Shown here: one piece after another, positions 26,971-33,377 of the stretch
Layout: every line of letters begins with the position of its first letter
How positions within the stretch are numbered: position 1 is the stretch's first letter
From: Microthrixaceae bacterium
Lineage (GTDB): Bacteria > Actinomycetota > Acidimicrobiia > Acidimicrobiales > Microtrichaceae
Direction of reading: 5' to 3'
NCBI GenBank assembly: GCA_023957995.1
Contig: JAMLGK010000024.1
Span: forward strand, 1-33,377
Length of the DNA: 33,377 bases
Translations under genes and position numbers: made by a program
Notes under the pieces: model-generated
Database searches by the model: none
Told to the model about the DNA's origin: nothing
Seen by the model: the letters and a program-made list of their open reading frames with translations, nothing else

Positions 26971-27030
26971 GACCCAGTGCTCCCGGACCCAGTGCTCGCC
27001 GGGATCAGTGCTCGCCGGGATCAGTGCTCG
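26971..27030. repeat. 15/16-bp tandem array over a stop codon
   Basis: CAGTGCTC recurs at 26975, 26990, 27006 and 27022 (spacing 15, 16, 16). On the minus strand the two units nearest the gene read GAGCACTGATCCCGGC. The unit at 27022 supplies the last codons and TGA stop of the racemase-like gene; the next unit repeats the same TGA, and the outer two have TGG. Confidence 0.9.
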
Positions 27031-27809
27031 CGCAGCAGGGAGCCGAAGCCCTGGACCTTGTCCTCGATGCCGTTGTCGCGCAGCGCCATCCACCAGGTCG
27101 CCGCATTGATCGCTATCACCGGCTTGTCGAGCCAGCGTTCGGCCTCATCGGCGATCTGCGACATGCACAGGTTGGTGCCGCACTGGACTATCGCATCCAC
27201 GTCCGGCTGGTTCACCTCGTTGATCGCATCCATCAGCTGTCGCTCGGTCACCTCGGCGATGGCGATGGCATGCGGACAGCGCAGCCCCTTGATGGCCGCC
27301 ACCTCGAATCCCAGGTCGCTGAAGAACCTGACCACGTTCTCGTCGCCGATGGGTTGGTAGGGCGTGATCACCCCGATCCGACGCGCACCGAACAGGTTCA
27401 GGGCGCGCTCACAGCCCTCTGCGCCGGTGGCCACGTCCAGTCCGCCGGAGCGTTCACGGATCTGGGCGATGAACTGGCGGTTGCCCTCGAGACCGTCCCA
27501 GAAGGTCTCGGCAGACATGCCCATCACCATGTAGTCCGGCTGTGCGGTCATCACGCGATCCACCGCGGAGCCGATCTCGCCGCGGATCTGCTCCAGCAGT
27601 CGCAACATTCCGTCGTCGTCGGCGAAGTGCATGTCCCGGATGTGGATGCGCGACATGTGTGGGGTGACCCCGGGCACCGACATCGCGTGGAACTCGGGCT
27701 CCACCACGGTGTTGGTGGAGGGGACGATCACCCCGAACTTGGCACGCCAGCCGAGCCGGTCCGGCCTGCGGGGCACGGGGACCTGCCCGGTGGGCCCGGA
27801 CCGGTTCAC
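27021..27809 (-). CDS. Asp/Glu racemase superfamily protein, maleate isomerase / arylmalonate decarboxylase-like
   Basis: A 262-aa cytoplasmic enzyme of the superfamily that moves protons or removes CO2 at a carbon next to a carboxylate. The GTG at 27809 overlaps the stop of the aldehyde dehydrogenase gene (GTGA); the longer open frame to 28781 is a shadow. The N-terminal anion-binding motif is FGVIVPSTNTVVEPEF (about 25-40). At the position of the first catalytic Cys of maleate isomerases and racemases the sequence reads VMGMSAETF (Met98-Ser99), while the second is kept as Cys210 in IVQCGTNLCM. A single catalytic Cys is the arrangement of arylmalonate decarboxylase. Function is therefore open between decarboxylase and atypical isomerase; it is the last gene of a catabolic-looking operon. 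Confidence 0.87.
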   Translation of the reverse strand: MNRSGPTGQVPVPRRPDRLGWRAKFGVIVPSTNTVVEPEFHAMSVPGVTPHMSRIHIRDMHFADDDGMLRLLEQIRGEIGSAVDRVMTAQPDYMVMGMSAETFWDGLEGNRQFIAQIRERSGGLDVATGAEGCERALNLFGARRIGVITPYQPIGDENVVRFFSDLGFEVAAIKGLRCPHAIAIAEVTERQLMDAINEVNQPDVDAIVQCGTNLCMSQIADEAERWLDKPVIAINAATWWMALRDNGIEDKVQGFGSLLREH

Positions 27810-29296
27810 GAGGCCTCCCCGGCCGCGTCGGCTGCCCGGGTCTCGCCGGAGGTCTCCACCCCCACCACGCGGGTCCCGCAGAAGAACTCGATGGTCTCGG
27901 TGGTGCCCTCGTCCATCAGGCCCGAGATGCCCCAGGCGGGCCGAGGGGCCATCAGGTGCAGGCTCATCGGAGAGGTGCCGTTCACCTTCACCCCGCCGGC
28001 ATGGAGGCGTCGGCCGAGGTCCATCGCCGCGTCCTCGTCCGTGCCGATCACGTAGGCCTCCAGGCCGTAGGCATTGTCGTTCGCGATCTCGAGCGCCTCG
28101 TCGGTGTCGGAGTAGCCGTGAACGGTCGCCGCCGGACCGAACACCTCCTCGCGGGTGTGTGCGGGATCCACACCGCTGATCAGCGTGGGCGACATCCAGT
28201 TCCCGCCCGCGAGCGCTCCACCCGGCAGCGGCGTGGGGGCCAGGACCGTCCCGCCGAGCGAGCGGAGTTCGCCAACCCGGTCGGCCAGCATCGCCAGATG
28301 TGACGAGTGGACGATCGGACCCATGGCCGATGTCGGCTCGAGCGAGTCGCCCAGACGGATCGCTTCCAGGCGGGCGACGATCGCTTCGGTGATCTCCTCC
28401 CGACGGTCCTCGGGAACCAGCAGGCGGCCCAGGGCACGACACCACTGACCGTTGAGGGTCGTGAGCAACGCCACGGCGCCGTCGGCCACCGCTGCGGTGT
28501 CCGCGTCGGGCATCGCCACCAGCGGTCCGTGTCCGCCGAGTTCCAGCTGAGCCGGTTTGAGGCCCTCTGCACACGCATGGGCGATGGCGCGTCCTGCGAC
28601 GATCCCACCGGTGAAACTCACCGCTCGCACACGGTCGTCGGTCACGAGCCGACCACCCACCTCCGGGCCACCGTGAACCACCTGGACCACACCCGGGGGA
28701 AGGCCGGCCTGTTCGGCTCCACGACCCAGCAGGGCGGTCCCGTGTGGCACACGCTCGGGGGGTTTGATCAGCACCGTGCACCCCGCAGCCAGTGCGGATG
28801 CTGCCTTGTGGGCCGCCATCGGGGCCGGAGCATTCCAGGGGACGAGAAGAGCTGCGGGGCCCCAGCCGATCCGGTGCACCTCCACATCGCGTCCGGTCGG
28901 TCCCTCGAGACGGGTCTCGGTGATCCCGCTCCTCAACTGTTCAGCCGCCAGCCGGAATGCCGCGTGGAAGATGAACGACAGCATCGAGGTCGTGCCGATC
29001 GTGGCGCCGCTGCCGAGCGATTCCAGTCGGGCGCACTCCGGAGCCAGCGGCGCCAAGGCGTCTGCGTAGGCCTCGAGGGCAGCGGCCCTTTCCTCGGCCG
29101 AGGTCGAGGACCATTGCGGGTAGGCCTCCTCGGAGGCCGTGATCGCACGCTCCACGCCGTCGGGGTCGGTCGCGCGCTGGCGCTGCAGGACCTCACCGGT
29201 GTTGGGATCCTCGATCGAATCGGCTCGCTCGAGTGTCGGTTCACGCCATTGCCCGGCGATCAGGTCGAGCTGATCAGGAAGGGATCGGTCGGTCAC
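27806..29296 (-). CDS. Aldehyde dehydrogenase
   Basis: A 496-aa NAD(P)-dependent aldehyde dehydrogenase, complete. Landmarks are PWNAPAPMAAHK, the cofactor Lys178 in VLIKPPERVP, the general base Glu252 in QLELGGHGP, the nucleophile Cys286 in LNGQWCRALGR, and EEVFGPAATV. The late region NGTSPMSLHLMAPRPAWGISG differs from the usual FGGxKxSG pattern, pointing to an uncommon subfamily. The GTG start (29296) overlaps the preceding stop (GTGA), and its own stop overlaps the next start (GTGA), so translation is coupled on both sides. It presumably oxidises an aldehyde made by the operon's other enzymes. Confidence 0.94.
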   Translation of the reverse strand: MTDRSLPDQLDLIAGQWREPTLERADSIEDPNTGEVLQRQRATDPDGVERAITASEEAYPQWSSTSAEERAAALEAYADALAPLAPECARLESLGSGATIGTTSMLSFIFHAAFRLAAEQLRSGITETRLEGPTGRDVEVHRIGWGPAALLVPWNAPAPMAAHKAASALAAGCTVLIKPPERVPHGTALLGRGAEQAGLPPGVVQVVHGGPEVGGRLVTDDRVRAVSFTGGIVAGRAIAHACAEGLKPAQLELGGHGPLVAMPDADTAAVADGAVALLTTLNGQWCRALGRLLVPEDRREEITEAIVARLEAIRLGDSLEPTSAMGPIVHSSHLAMLADRVGELRSLGGTVLAPTPLPGGALAGGNWMSPTLISGVDPAHTREEVFGPAATVHGYSDTDEALEIANDNAYGLEAYVIGTDEDAAMDLGRRLHAGGVKVNGTSPMSLHLMAPRPAWGISGLMDEGTTETIEFFCGTRVVGVETSGETRAADAAGEAS

Positions 29297-30006
29297 TGTT
29301 GCCCCTTGTCGGTCTTGGAACTGTCTGTCGCGGAACTGTCTGTCGCGGAACTGTCTGTCGCGGAACTGTCTGTCGCGGAACTGTCTGTCGCGGAACTGTC
29401 TGTCGTGGAACCGGCTGTGGTCGAGCTGTCGTACCCCGCGCCGTCGGCCACGAAGTGTGTCGTGACGTCTCGGTCCTCGTGCACCGGTGATCCGGGACCC
29501 CTCGGATCGAGGTGGTGGCGCTCCGAGGTGTCGCCGCTCAACCGTGTGCCGGTCACCATCATCGTTCGTACGAGAGGACCGTTGCGGTAGAGCACGGTGG
29601 TGCGCCAGCGGCTTTCACCTTCGATGCGGATGTGATCGGGTTCGCTGTAGCGGTTGAGACCGGGTTCGTTCCACGACTCGGGTACGAACCAGATCACCCC
29701 CGGGCCACCGGACACCCCCACGTGCTGTGGGGCCTCGGGGCCGAGGCGCCGGAACCGCAGCACGCCGTCGACGAGATCGGACTCGAAGGTGCGGACCTTC
29801 GGCTCCCTTCCCGCGAAGGTCACGTTGGTCTGGGTGACCGTCGACCCGTCGAAGTCGAAGTAGACGAGGTTGTCGTAGGGGAACGGGCCCGGGACCCCGC
29901 CGTGTTCGTCGTGGGCGATCGGCGTGCCCTCGGGGTCGAAGGCCTCGAGGTGGTCGTGCCACACCCCGGTCATCGAGGCGAGGTCGCGACCCAGCTGATC
30001 ACCCAT
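29293..30006 (-). CDS. Conserved-looking protein of unknown function with TDSSA repeat tail
   Basis: No family firmly recognised. The 237-aa product begins MGDQLGRDLASMTGVWHDHLEAFDPEG and continues with alternating strands (NLVYFDFDGSTVTQTNVTF, GVLRFRRLGPEAPQ, RTTVLYRNGPLVRTMMV), which looks like a lipocalin- or DUF-type small beta-barrel that could bind a small molecule. No signal peptide. The last 45 residues are a low-complexity tail dominated by TDSSA repeats encoded by a nearly perfect 15-bp tandem array (29317-29406). The start overlaps the end of the flavoprotein gene by 8 bp and its stop overlaps the aldehyde dehydrogenase start by 4 bp, so it is a fixed member of the operon, perhaps a substrate-binding or isomerising partner. 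Confidence 0.8.
   Translation of the reverse strand: MGDQLGRDLASMTGVWHDHLEAFDPEGTPIAHDEHGGVPGPFPYDNLVYFDFDGSTVTQTNVTFAGREPKVRTFESDLVDGVLRFRRLGPEAPQHVGVSGGPGVIWFVPESWNEPGLNRYSEPDHIRIEGESRWRTTVLYRNGPLVRTMMVTGTRLSGDTSERHHLDPRGPGSPVHEDRDVTTHFVADGAGYDSSTTAGSTTDSSATDSSATDSSATDSSATDSSATDSSKTDKGQQ
29317..29406. repeat. 15-bp in-frame tandem array (6 copies)
   Basis: GGAACTGTCTGTCG recurs at 29317, 29332, 29347, 29362, 29377 and 29392, each 15 bp apart, with only the linking base changing at the ends. On the minus strand it encodes TDSSA. More diverged copies lie just upstream in the gene (TTAGSTTDSS). Confidence 0.95.
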
Positions 30007-31291
30007 TGGGGGTGGGTGCGGCGCCGAACTGGGTGGACTCGGTGCCGGTCACCATGGCGGCTGCCGCGTCCAGTCGACCGCGTTCGGCGGGGAACGCCTG
30101 GACGAGTCCCATCGTGAGGTCGCGGTACATTCGGCTCACGGTGCCCGAGAAGGTCGTGTTCGAGGTGCCGCAGGCCTTGAGCGCACACTTGGCCACGGCG
30201 AAGCCCTCCTCCGCGACCATCCCCTTGGCTATGCGCCAGTTGGCGACCACCTCGGGTTTGGGGAGCTTGGGGGGATCAGAGGTCTCGAGGTCGAGCTGGC
30301 CCAACAACCACTGCCGGGCGGTGCGCAGGTGCATTGCCAGTTCACCGATCAGCTGTTGCTGGAACGGTGCGGTGCCGATCGGCTTGCCCGAATCCGCGAA
30401 GGTGCTGGTGCGCAGGTGGTTCATCGTGAAGTCGTGCGCAGCCTGTGCCGCACCGAGGTAGCAGGCGGTGCCGGCCACCTGTGAGCCCACGAAGCTTCCC
30501 CGGCTCATCTGCATCATCTTCACGAAGGCGCCCGGGATCGCGAGCGAGTCGTCGTCGGGCACGAACACGTTCTCGAGCGTGATGCCGTGGGTGGCGGTGG
30601 CCCGCATGCCGATCGCATCCCATCGTGCGCGCTCCCCGACCCCCTCGCTGCGTCGGTCGACCATGAACACCGCCAGGTGTTCTGCGGTGTCGCCTCCGGG
30701 GAGTTTCGCGGTCACGAGGTAGTCATCGGCCACGCCGGTGGCACAACCGAACGACTTGACGCCGTCGATCAACCAACCAGGCTCGCCAGCGGGACCCGAG
30801 CCCCGACGCGCCTCGGTACTGATGGCGATCGCAGCGGTGGACGACTTCGCCGACTCCGACGCGAAGTTGGCCATCCAGCGGCCCTCACCCATGCGGGTGA
30901 GGAGCTTCTGCGCGAACGCTCGCACCTCTGGTTCCTCGTGTGAATCGAACAGGCCCGCGTCGGCCGCTTCGAGCGGGAGCAACCCGCGCGATGCCGAACT
31001 GTTGTGGAAGAAGAACGCCAGCGCGGTCGATGGGCACACGGTGCCCATCGCGAAGCACGCTCCGACGAGGTCCCGCAGTCCGCCACCCAGGCCGCCGAAC
31101 TCCTCGGGCACCACGAGTCCGAGCAGTCCTGCTTCGCCGAGCGTCGCCACGTGCTGGCGTGGGAACTCGCCGTCGCGGTCAGCCTCGACGGCCGCGTCGG
31201 CGAGGGCCGGCAGGACCGACTCGATCCGTTCGGCACGCTCGCGTTCTGCTGGCGTCAGGTCATCCAGCAGCGCCTCGACGGTCAGTCCCAT
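29999..31291 (-). CDS. Acyl-CoA dehydrogenase family flavoprotein
   Basis: An FAD-dependent protein of 430 aa with the acyl-CoA dehydrogenase fold: N-terminal helices (FPRQHVATLGEAGLLGLVVPEEFGG), middle beta-domain (ASESAKSSTAAI, GWLIDGVKSFGCATGVADDYLVTA, RATATHGITLENVFVP) and C-terminal helices. The canonical base of short- and medium-chain enzymes (Glu of YEGT) is not seen; the equivalent part reads MYRDLTMGLVQAFPAERGR. It may be a specialised dehydrogenase or a DszC/HpaB-like flavin monooxygenase rather than a standard beta-oxidation enzyme. The ATG at 31291 was preferred, with GGAG upstream (11 nt); the in-frame GTG at 31312 is an alternative. First gene of the four-gene operon behind a strong promoter. 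Confidence 0.88.
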   Translation of the reverse strand: MGLTVEALLDDLTPAERERAERIESVLPALADAAVEADRDGEFPRQHVATLGEAGLLGLVVPEEFGGLGGGLRDLVGACFAMGTVCPSTALAFFFHNSSASRGLLPLEAADAGLFDSHEEPEVRAFAQKLLTRMGEGRWMANFASESAKSSTAAIAISTEARRGSGPAGEPGWLIDGVKSFGCATGVADDYLVTAKLPGGDTAEHLAVFMVDRRSEGVGERARWDAIGMRATATHGITLENVFVPDDDSLAIPGAFVKMMQMSRGSFVGSQVAGTACYLGAAQAAHDFTMNHLRTSTFADSGKPIGTAPFQQQLIGELAMHLRTARQWLLGQLDLETSDPPKLPKPEVVANWRIAKGMVAEEGFAVAKCALKACGTSNTTFSGTVSRMYRDLTMGLVQAFPAERGRLDAAAAMVTGTESTQFGAAPTPNG

Positions 31292-31343
31292 GCCCACCTG
31301 TTCTCCAGTCACGATCGGATCGGTCTCACTCAGGCGAGTGGCC

Positions 31344-31369
31344 GTTCCGGCCAGCGGAACGCGGTTCCG
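31344..31369. promoter_or_regulatory. Palindromic operator at the catabolic operon promoter
   Basis: CGGAAC-GCG-GTTCCG (31355-31369) is a perfect 15-bp palindrome touching the -10 box, so it covers the start site. A third half-site GTTCCG (31344-31349) makes a further inverted pair with CGGAAC at 31355, spacing 5. Alternating half-sites suggest cooperative binding by a dimeric repressor (inference). Confidence 0.6.
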
Positions 31370-31398
31370 AAACTAGGACCTCGGGTCCGGCCGGTCAA
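31370..31398 (-). promoter_or_regulatory. Strong promoter of the catabolic operon
   Basis: On the minus strand, -35 TTGACC (31398-31393), an exact 17-nt spacer, and -10 TAGTTT (31375-31370). Transcription should start near 31363, inside the palindrome, leaving about 70 nt of 5' leader before the ATG at 31291. Confidence 0.72.
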
Positions 31399-31401
31399 CT
31401 G

Positions 31402-32064
31402 TCAGGCTTCCGGCGGTGGTCCCTGTGATCCCTCCATGCCCTCGAAGATGTCGAGCCCCGCGAAGCGGCCCTGCGGGTCGGCCACTTCCTGCACCGGGTC
31501 GTCCACGTCGTCGTATTCCGTCCTGAGAGCCTTCGACATGGTGGCGTGCATCTCGTAGGTCATGACTATGTAGGTGAGTTCGAGGATCTCCTCGTCATCG
31601 AGATGGGACCTCAGCGCGTCGAAGATCCCATCCGCGACCCGACCGCCCATCACCACCAGGGCATCGGTGTATGCCAGGACGGCCCGCTGTTGGGCGTCGA
31701 AGCAGTCGGCCACCTGCCAGTGGGGGATGGCAGAGACCTGTTCGTCGGTCAGTCCGACGTCCCTCGAGGCCTTGGAGTGCTGGGAGAACACGAATCTCGA
31801 CCCACGTGCCCAACCAGTACGGGTCTGGCCGAGCTCCCTGAGTTTGGGGTCGAGCTTCCGCTTGGGGTCGCGGTAGTACTGGAACCCGCCGCAGCAGTGA
31901 TCGAAACAGTCGGGTGAGTTGGCGAACACGGGCCACCAGTCGCCCGGGGTCCCCGAGGGTGTACCGGGTTCCTCTATCGGATCACGGTCGCCGAAGAGGG
32001 CTCCGAACATCACCTCCCCGAAGGGGTGCAGCTCGTCGCGTGGGACCATTCTCAAACGGGGCAT
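31402..32064 (-). CDS. Carboxymuconolactone decarboxylase family protein
   Basis: A 220-aa AhpD/CMD-fold protein. The ATG at 32064 has a good ribosome site (AGGAG, 8 nt upstream); the longer frame to 32337 is rejected. The core helix pair reads LRELGQTRTGWARGSRFVFSQHSKASRDVGLTDEQV. It keeps the conserved His96 but lacks the CxxC redox pair of AhpD peroxidases, as in many non-peroxidase members; Cys53, Cys57 and Cys58 sit earlier in an unusual PDCFDHCCGG stretch. It is likely a metabolic lyase or hydrolase-like member, or a structural relative without redox function. It ends 4 bp before the -35 box of the catabolic operon and may be part of the same pathway. Confidence 0.85.
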   Translation of the reverse strand: MPRLRMVPRDELHPFGEVMFGALFGDRDPIEEPGTPSGTPGDWWPVFANSPDCFDHCCGGFQYYRDPKRKLDPKLRELGQTRTGWARGSRFVFSQHSKASRDVGLTDEQVSAIPHWQVADCFDAQQRAVLAYTDALVVMGGRVADGIFDALRSHLDDEEILELTYIVMTYEMHATMSKALRTEYDDVDDPVQEVADPQGRFAGLDIFEGMEGSQGPPPEA

Positions 32065-32254
32065 GGGTTGTTCTCCTGTGGCGGTGCCGTGGTTGTGGTT
32101 CGGGCGGCGGTCTCGAGGACCGGTGGGATCACGCCGTGATCGGGTGATCCCGGCCGGCTGCAACGTTCGCAGAACCGCCGGGGCTTCGCATGGAATCCCC
32201 AGCAACGGTCGGGTCCGGCCGTCGGGGGCGCACCGAACGCGGCACACCGGCCCG

Positions 32255-32260
32255 TAGGGT
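32255..32260 (+). promoter_or_regulatory. -10 box before the 15-codon upstream ORF
   Basis: TAGGGT, 7 nt before the ATG at 32268, predicting a leaderless message that starts on the small ORF. No -35 box is clear. The rest of the 203-bp gap from the CMD gene start (32065-32267) shows no other feature I can support. Confidence 0.42.
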
Positions 32261-32267
32261 GGACGGG

Positions 32268-32315
32268 ATGTGGAGCTGCTCGAACAACGGCAACCCTTCG
32301 GCGCGGCGTCCGTAG
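32268..32315 (+). CDS. 15-codon upstream ORF
   Basis: A small ORF encoding MWSCSNNGNPSARRP, ending in TAG, whose next base begins the ATG of the DUF2207 gene (TAGATG). It starts 7 nt after a -10 box, so it would be translated as a leaderless ORF, and ribosomes ending it could re-initiate at once on the main gene, which has no Shine-Dalgarno sequence. It could be a regulatory leader (single Trp and Cys codons) or simply a loading device; short-ORF coincidence is also possible. Confidence 0.45.
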   Translation: MWSCSNNGNPSARRP

Positions 32316-33377
32316 ATGGACGCCGACATGAAATCACGCACCCGGAGTCGCCGCTACGCGGCCGTGGCGTTCTCGCTGCTGGCGATAGCGATCTCGGCGG
32401 TGGCGATCTTCGTCAGTCCCATCCAGGGTGGTGGGGACCGCTCCAGCGACGTTGCCAGCATCCAGTCCTACACGGTGGACATGACCCTCAGCAGGGACGG
32501 GCGTCTGAAGGCGACCGAGACCATCGTGGTCCAGTATCCGGTGAGCCGCCGCGGGATCTTCCGGATCTTCGACGAAGCGGATCCGCGACGCGACATCGAC
32601 CACCCGGTCGAAGACCTGCGCGTCACCAGGGACGGCGCGCCCGAGAACTACGAATGGATCGATTCCGCAGTGGGAACCGCGACCGCTCGTATCGGCCGCG
32701 AGAACGTACCGCTGCCTCCGGGCACCTACACCTACGTGCTCGAGTGGAACACCACCGATGTGCTCGAGCCCAGCGTGATCGACGGCGTGGAGGATCCCGC
32801 GACGACGCTGTGGTGGTGGGACATCATCGGTTCGGGCTGGCAGATGCCCATCGGCGCGGTGGATGCGACCGTCAGGCTTCCAGCACCGGCCACATCGGTC
32901 GAGTGCGTTATCGGCGAGAGCACGCCATGTGATCCGACCGTCGAGGGTGATGTGGTGCGGCTCAACACCGGCTCTCTCAGCCCCTTCGAGGCGGTGACCG
33001 TCCGGGTCGGAATGCCCTCTGCGGAAGTGCCCCCCAACGAGGTAGCCGGTGACAACCTGTTCCTGGCCCTGTTGGCCGGGCTGGTGGGAGCCGCGGTCGG
33101 TCTGCTCGGTATCCGGGCCACCCATGAGAGGCGCCCGGGATTCCCGGTGCTCTACGAACCCCCCGTCGGTATCCAGCCGGCGGTTGGCGTGCGCGTGCTC
33201 GACGAGAAGAAGTCCGAGGACGAACTGCAGGCCACCTTGTTCGACCTGGGCGAGAGGGGTGTGATCCAGATCGCACCCAAGGGTGACAACTGGACCGTCG
33301 AAGTGGTCGGAGATCCGCTCGCAGCAGGACTCGAGGCGTGGGAGCTGTCGATGCTGTCGCGTCTCGGGCTCAGTGCG
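32316..33377 (+). CDS. DUF2207-type membrane protein (3' end outside window)
   Basis: An open frame of 354 codons to the end of the window. It begins MDADMKSRTRSRRYAAVAFSLLAIAISAVAIFV, an N-terminal signal anchor, then an extracytoplasmic beta-rich domain of about 200 residues (SYTVDMTLSRDGRLKATETI, RRGIFRIFDEADPRRD, GTYTYVLEWNTT, LWWWDIIGSGW). A membrane helix follows at about 245-265 (NLFLALLAGLVGAAVGLLGI), then cytoplasmic sequence with VLYEPPVGIQP and LFDLGERGVIQI. Order and motifs match the DUF2207 family of predicted membrane proteins, whose function is unknown. A second start ATG at 32328 is possible. Confidence 0.88.
   Translation, partial: MDADMKSRTRSRRYAAVAFSLLAIAISAVAIFVSPIQGGGDRSSDVASIQSYTVDMTLSRDGRLKATETIVVQYPVSRRGIFRIFDEADPRRDIDHPVEDLRVTRDGAPENYEWIDSAVGTATARIGRENVPLPPGTYTYVLEWNTTDVLEPSVIDGVEDPATTLWWWDIIGSGWQMPIGAVDATVRLPAPATSVECVIGESTPCDPTVEGDVVRLNTGSLSPFEAVTVRVGMPSAEVPPNEVAGDNLFLALLAGLVGAAVGLLGIRATHERRPGFPVLYEPPVGIQPAVGVRVLDEKKSEDELQATLFDLGERGVIQIAPKGDNWTVEVVGDPLAAGLEAWELSMLSRLGLSA

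Noticed and set aside
27810..28781. N-terminal extension of the racemase-like frame
   Set aside because: Arg/Gly-rich shadow lying over the aldehyde dehydrogenase gene; the GTG at 27809 with a GTGA overlap is the better start.
29317..29406. CRISPR or integration-site array
   Set aside because: Contiguous 15-bp units in frame inside a gene, with no spacers.
32270..32932. 220-codon plus-strand frame
   Set aside because: It lies in a different frame from the DUF2207 protein, which has a signal anchor and coherent domains.

Overview
The window is GC-rich, densely packed DNA from an actinobacterium. Three things point there: strong G/C bias at third codon positions, the long form of leuA behind an actinobacterial-style leucine leader peptide, and many genes whose -10 box lies only 6-8 nt from the start codon (leaderless transcripts). 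A marine or soil lineage such as Acidimicrobiia would fit, but that is inference. I saw no rRNA, tRNA, CRISPR array, transposase or phage gene, and no stretch over 300 bp without a gene.

Layout. 1-5150: the 3' part of an aldehyde dehydrogenase gene, a secreted penicillin-acylase-family lipoprotein and a tRNA-dihydrouridine synthase. 5187-6605 (minus): an amidase. 6673-8650: a complete leucine attenuation unit, with promoter, leaderless Leu-rich leader peptide, terminator hairpin and leuA. 8677-11045: a CBS-pair protein, a GH3 lipoprotein and a DoxX-like membrane protein. 11121-14015: a four-PAS GGDEF-EAL protein. 13999-15965 (minus): two exported proteins of unknown function joined by a 17-bp tandem repeat. 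16060-19179 (minus): a PaaG-like crotonase, an NDH-2 and an ATP-grasp enzyme, with an alpha/beta hydrolase diverging at 19208. 20363-25295: an ABC importer of the branched-chain amino acid family (binding protein, LivF-type ATPase, and a LivH-LivM-LivG triple fusion). 25336-26898 (minus): a GT-C type membrane glycosyltransferase. 27021-31291 (minus): a tightly overlapping four-gene operon (acyl-CoA-dehydrogenase-like flavoprotein, unknown protein, aldehyde dehydrogenase, Asp/Glu-racemase-superfamily enzyme). 31402-32064: a carboxymuconolactone-decarboxylase-family protein. 32268-end: a 15-codon upstream ORF abutting a DUF2207-type membrane protein cut by the window end.

Two themes stand out. 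First, at least eleven perfect or near-perfect short tandem duplications (unit 12-21 bp) occur in 33 kb, several exactly on stop codons or gene junctions. The most striking is at 15064-15190. There a TTGA stop/start overlap between two genes has been copied to seven tandem junctions, giving a chain of six 6-codon mini-ORFs, each ending in the next start codon. Second, the ABC importer promoter (about 20.28 kb) and the catabolic operon promoter (about 31.36 kb) carry matching palindromes of the form CGKAAC-N3-GTTYCG right after their -10 boxes. This suggests that one regulator controls an uptake system and a degradation operon.
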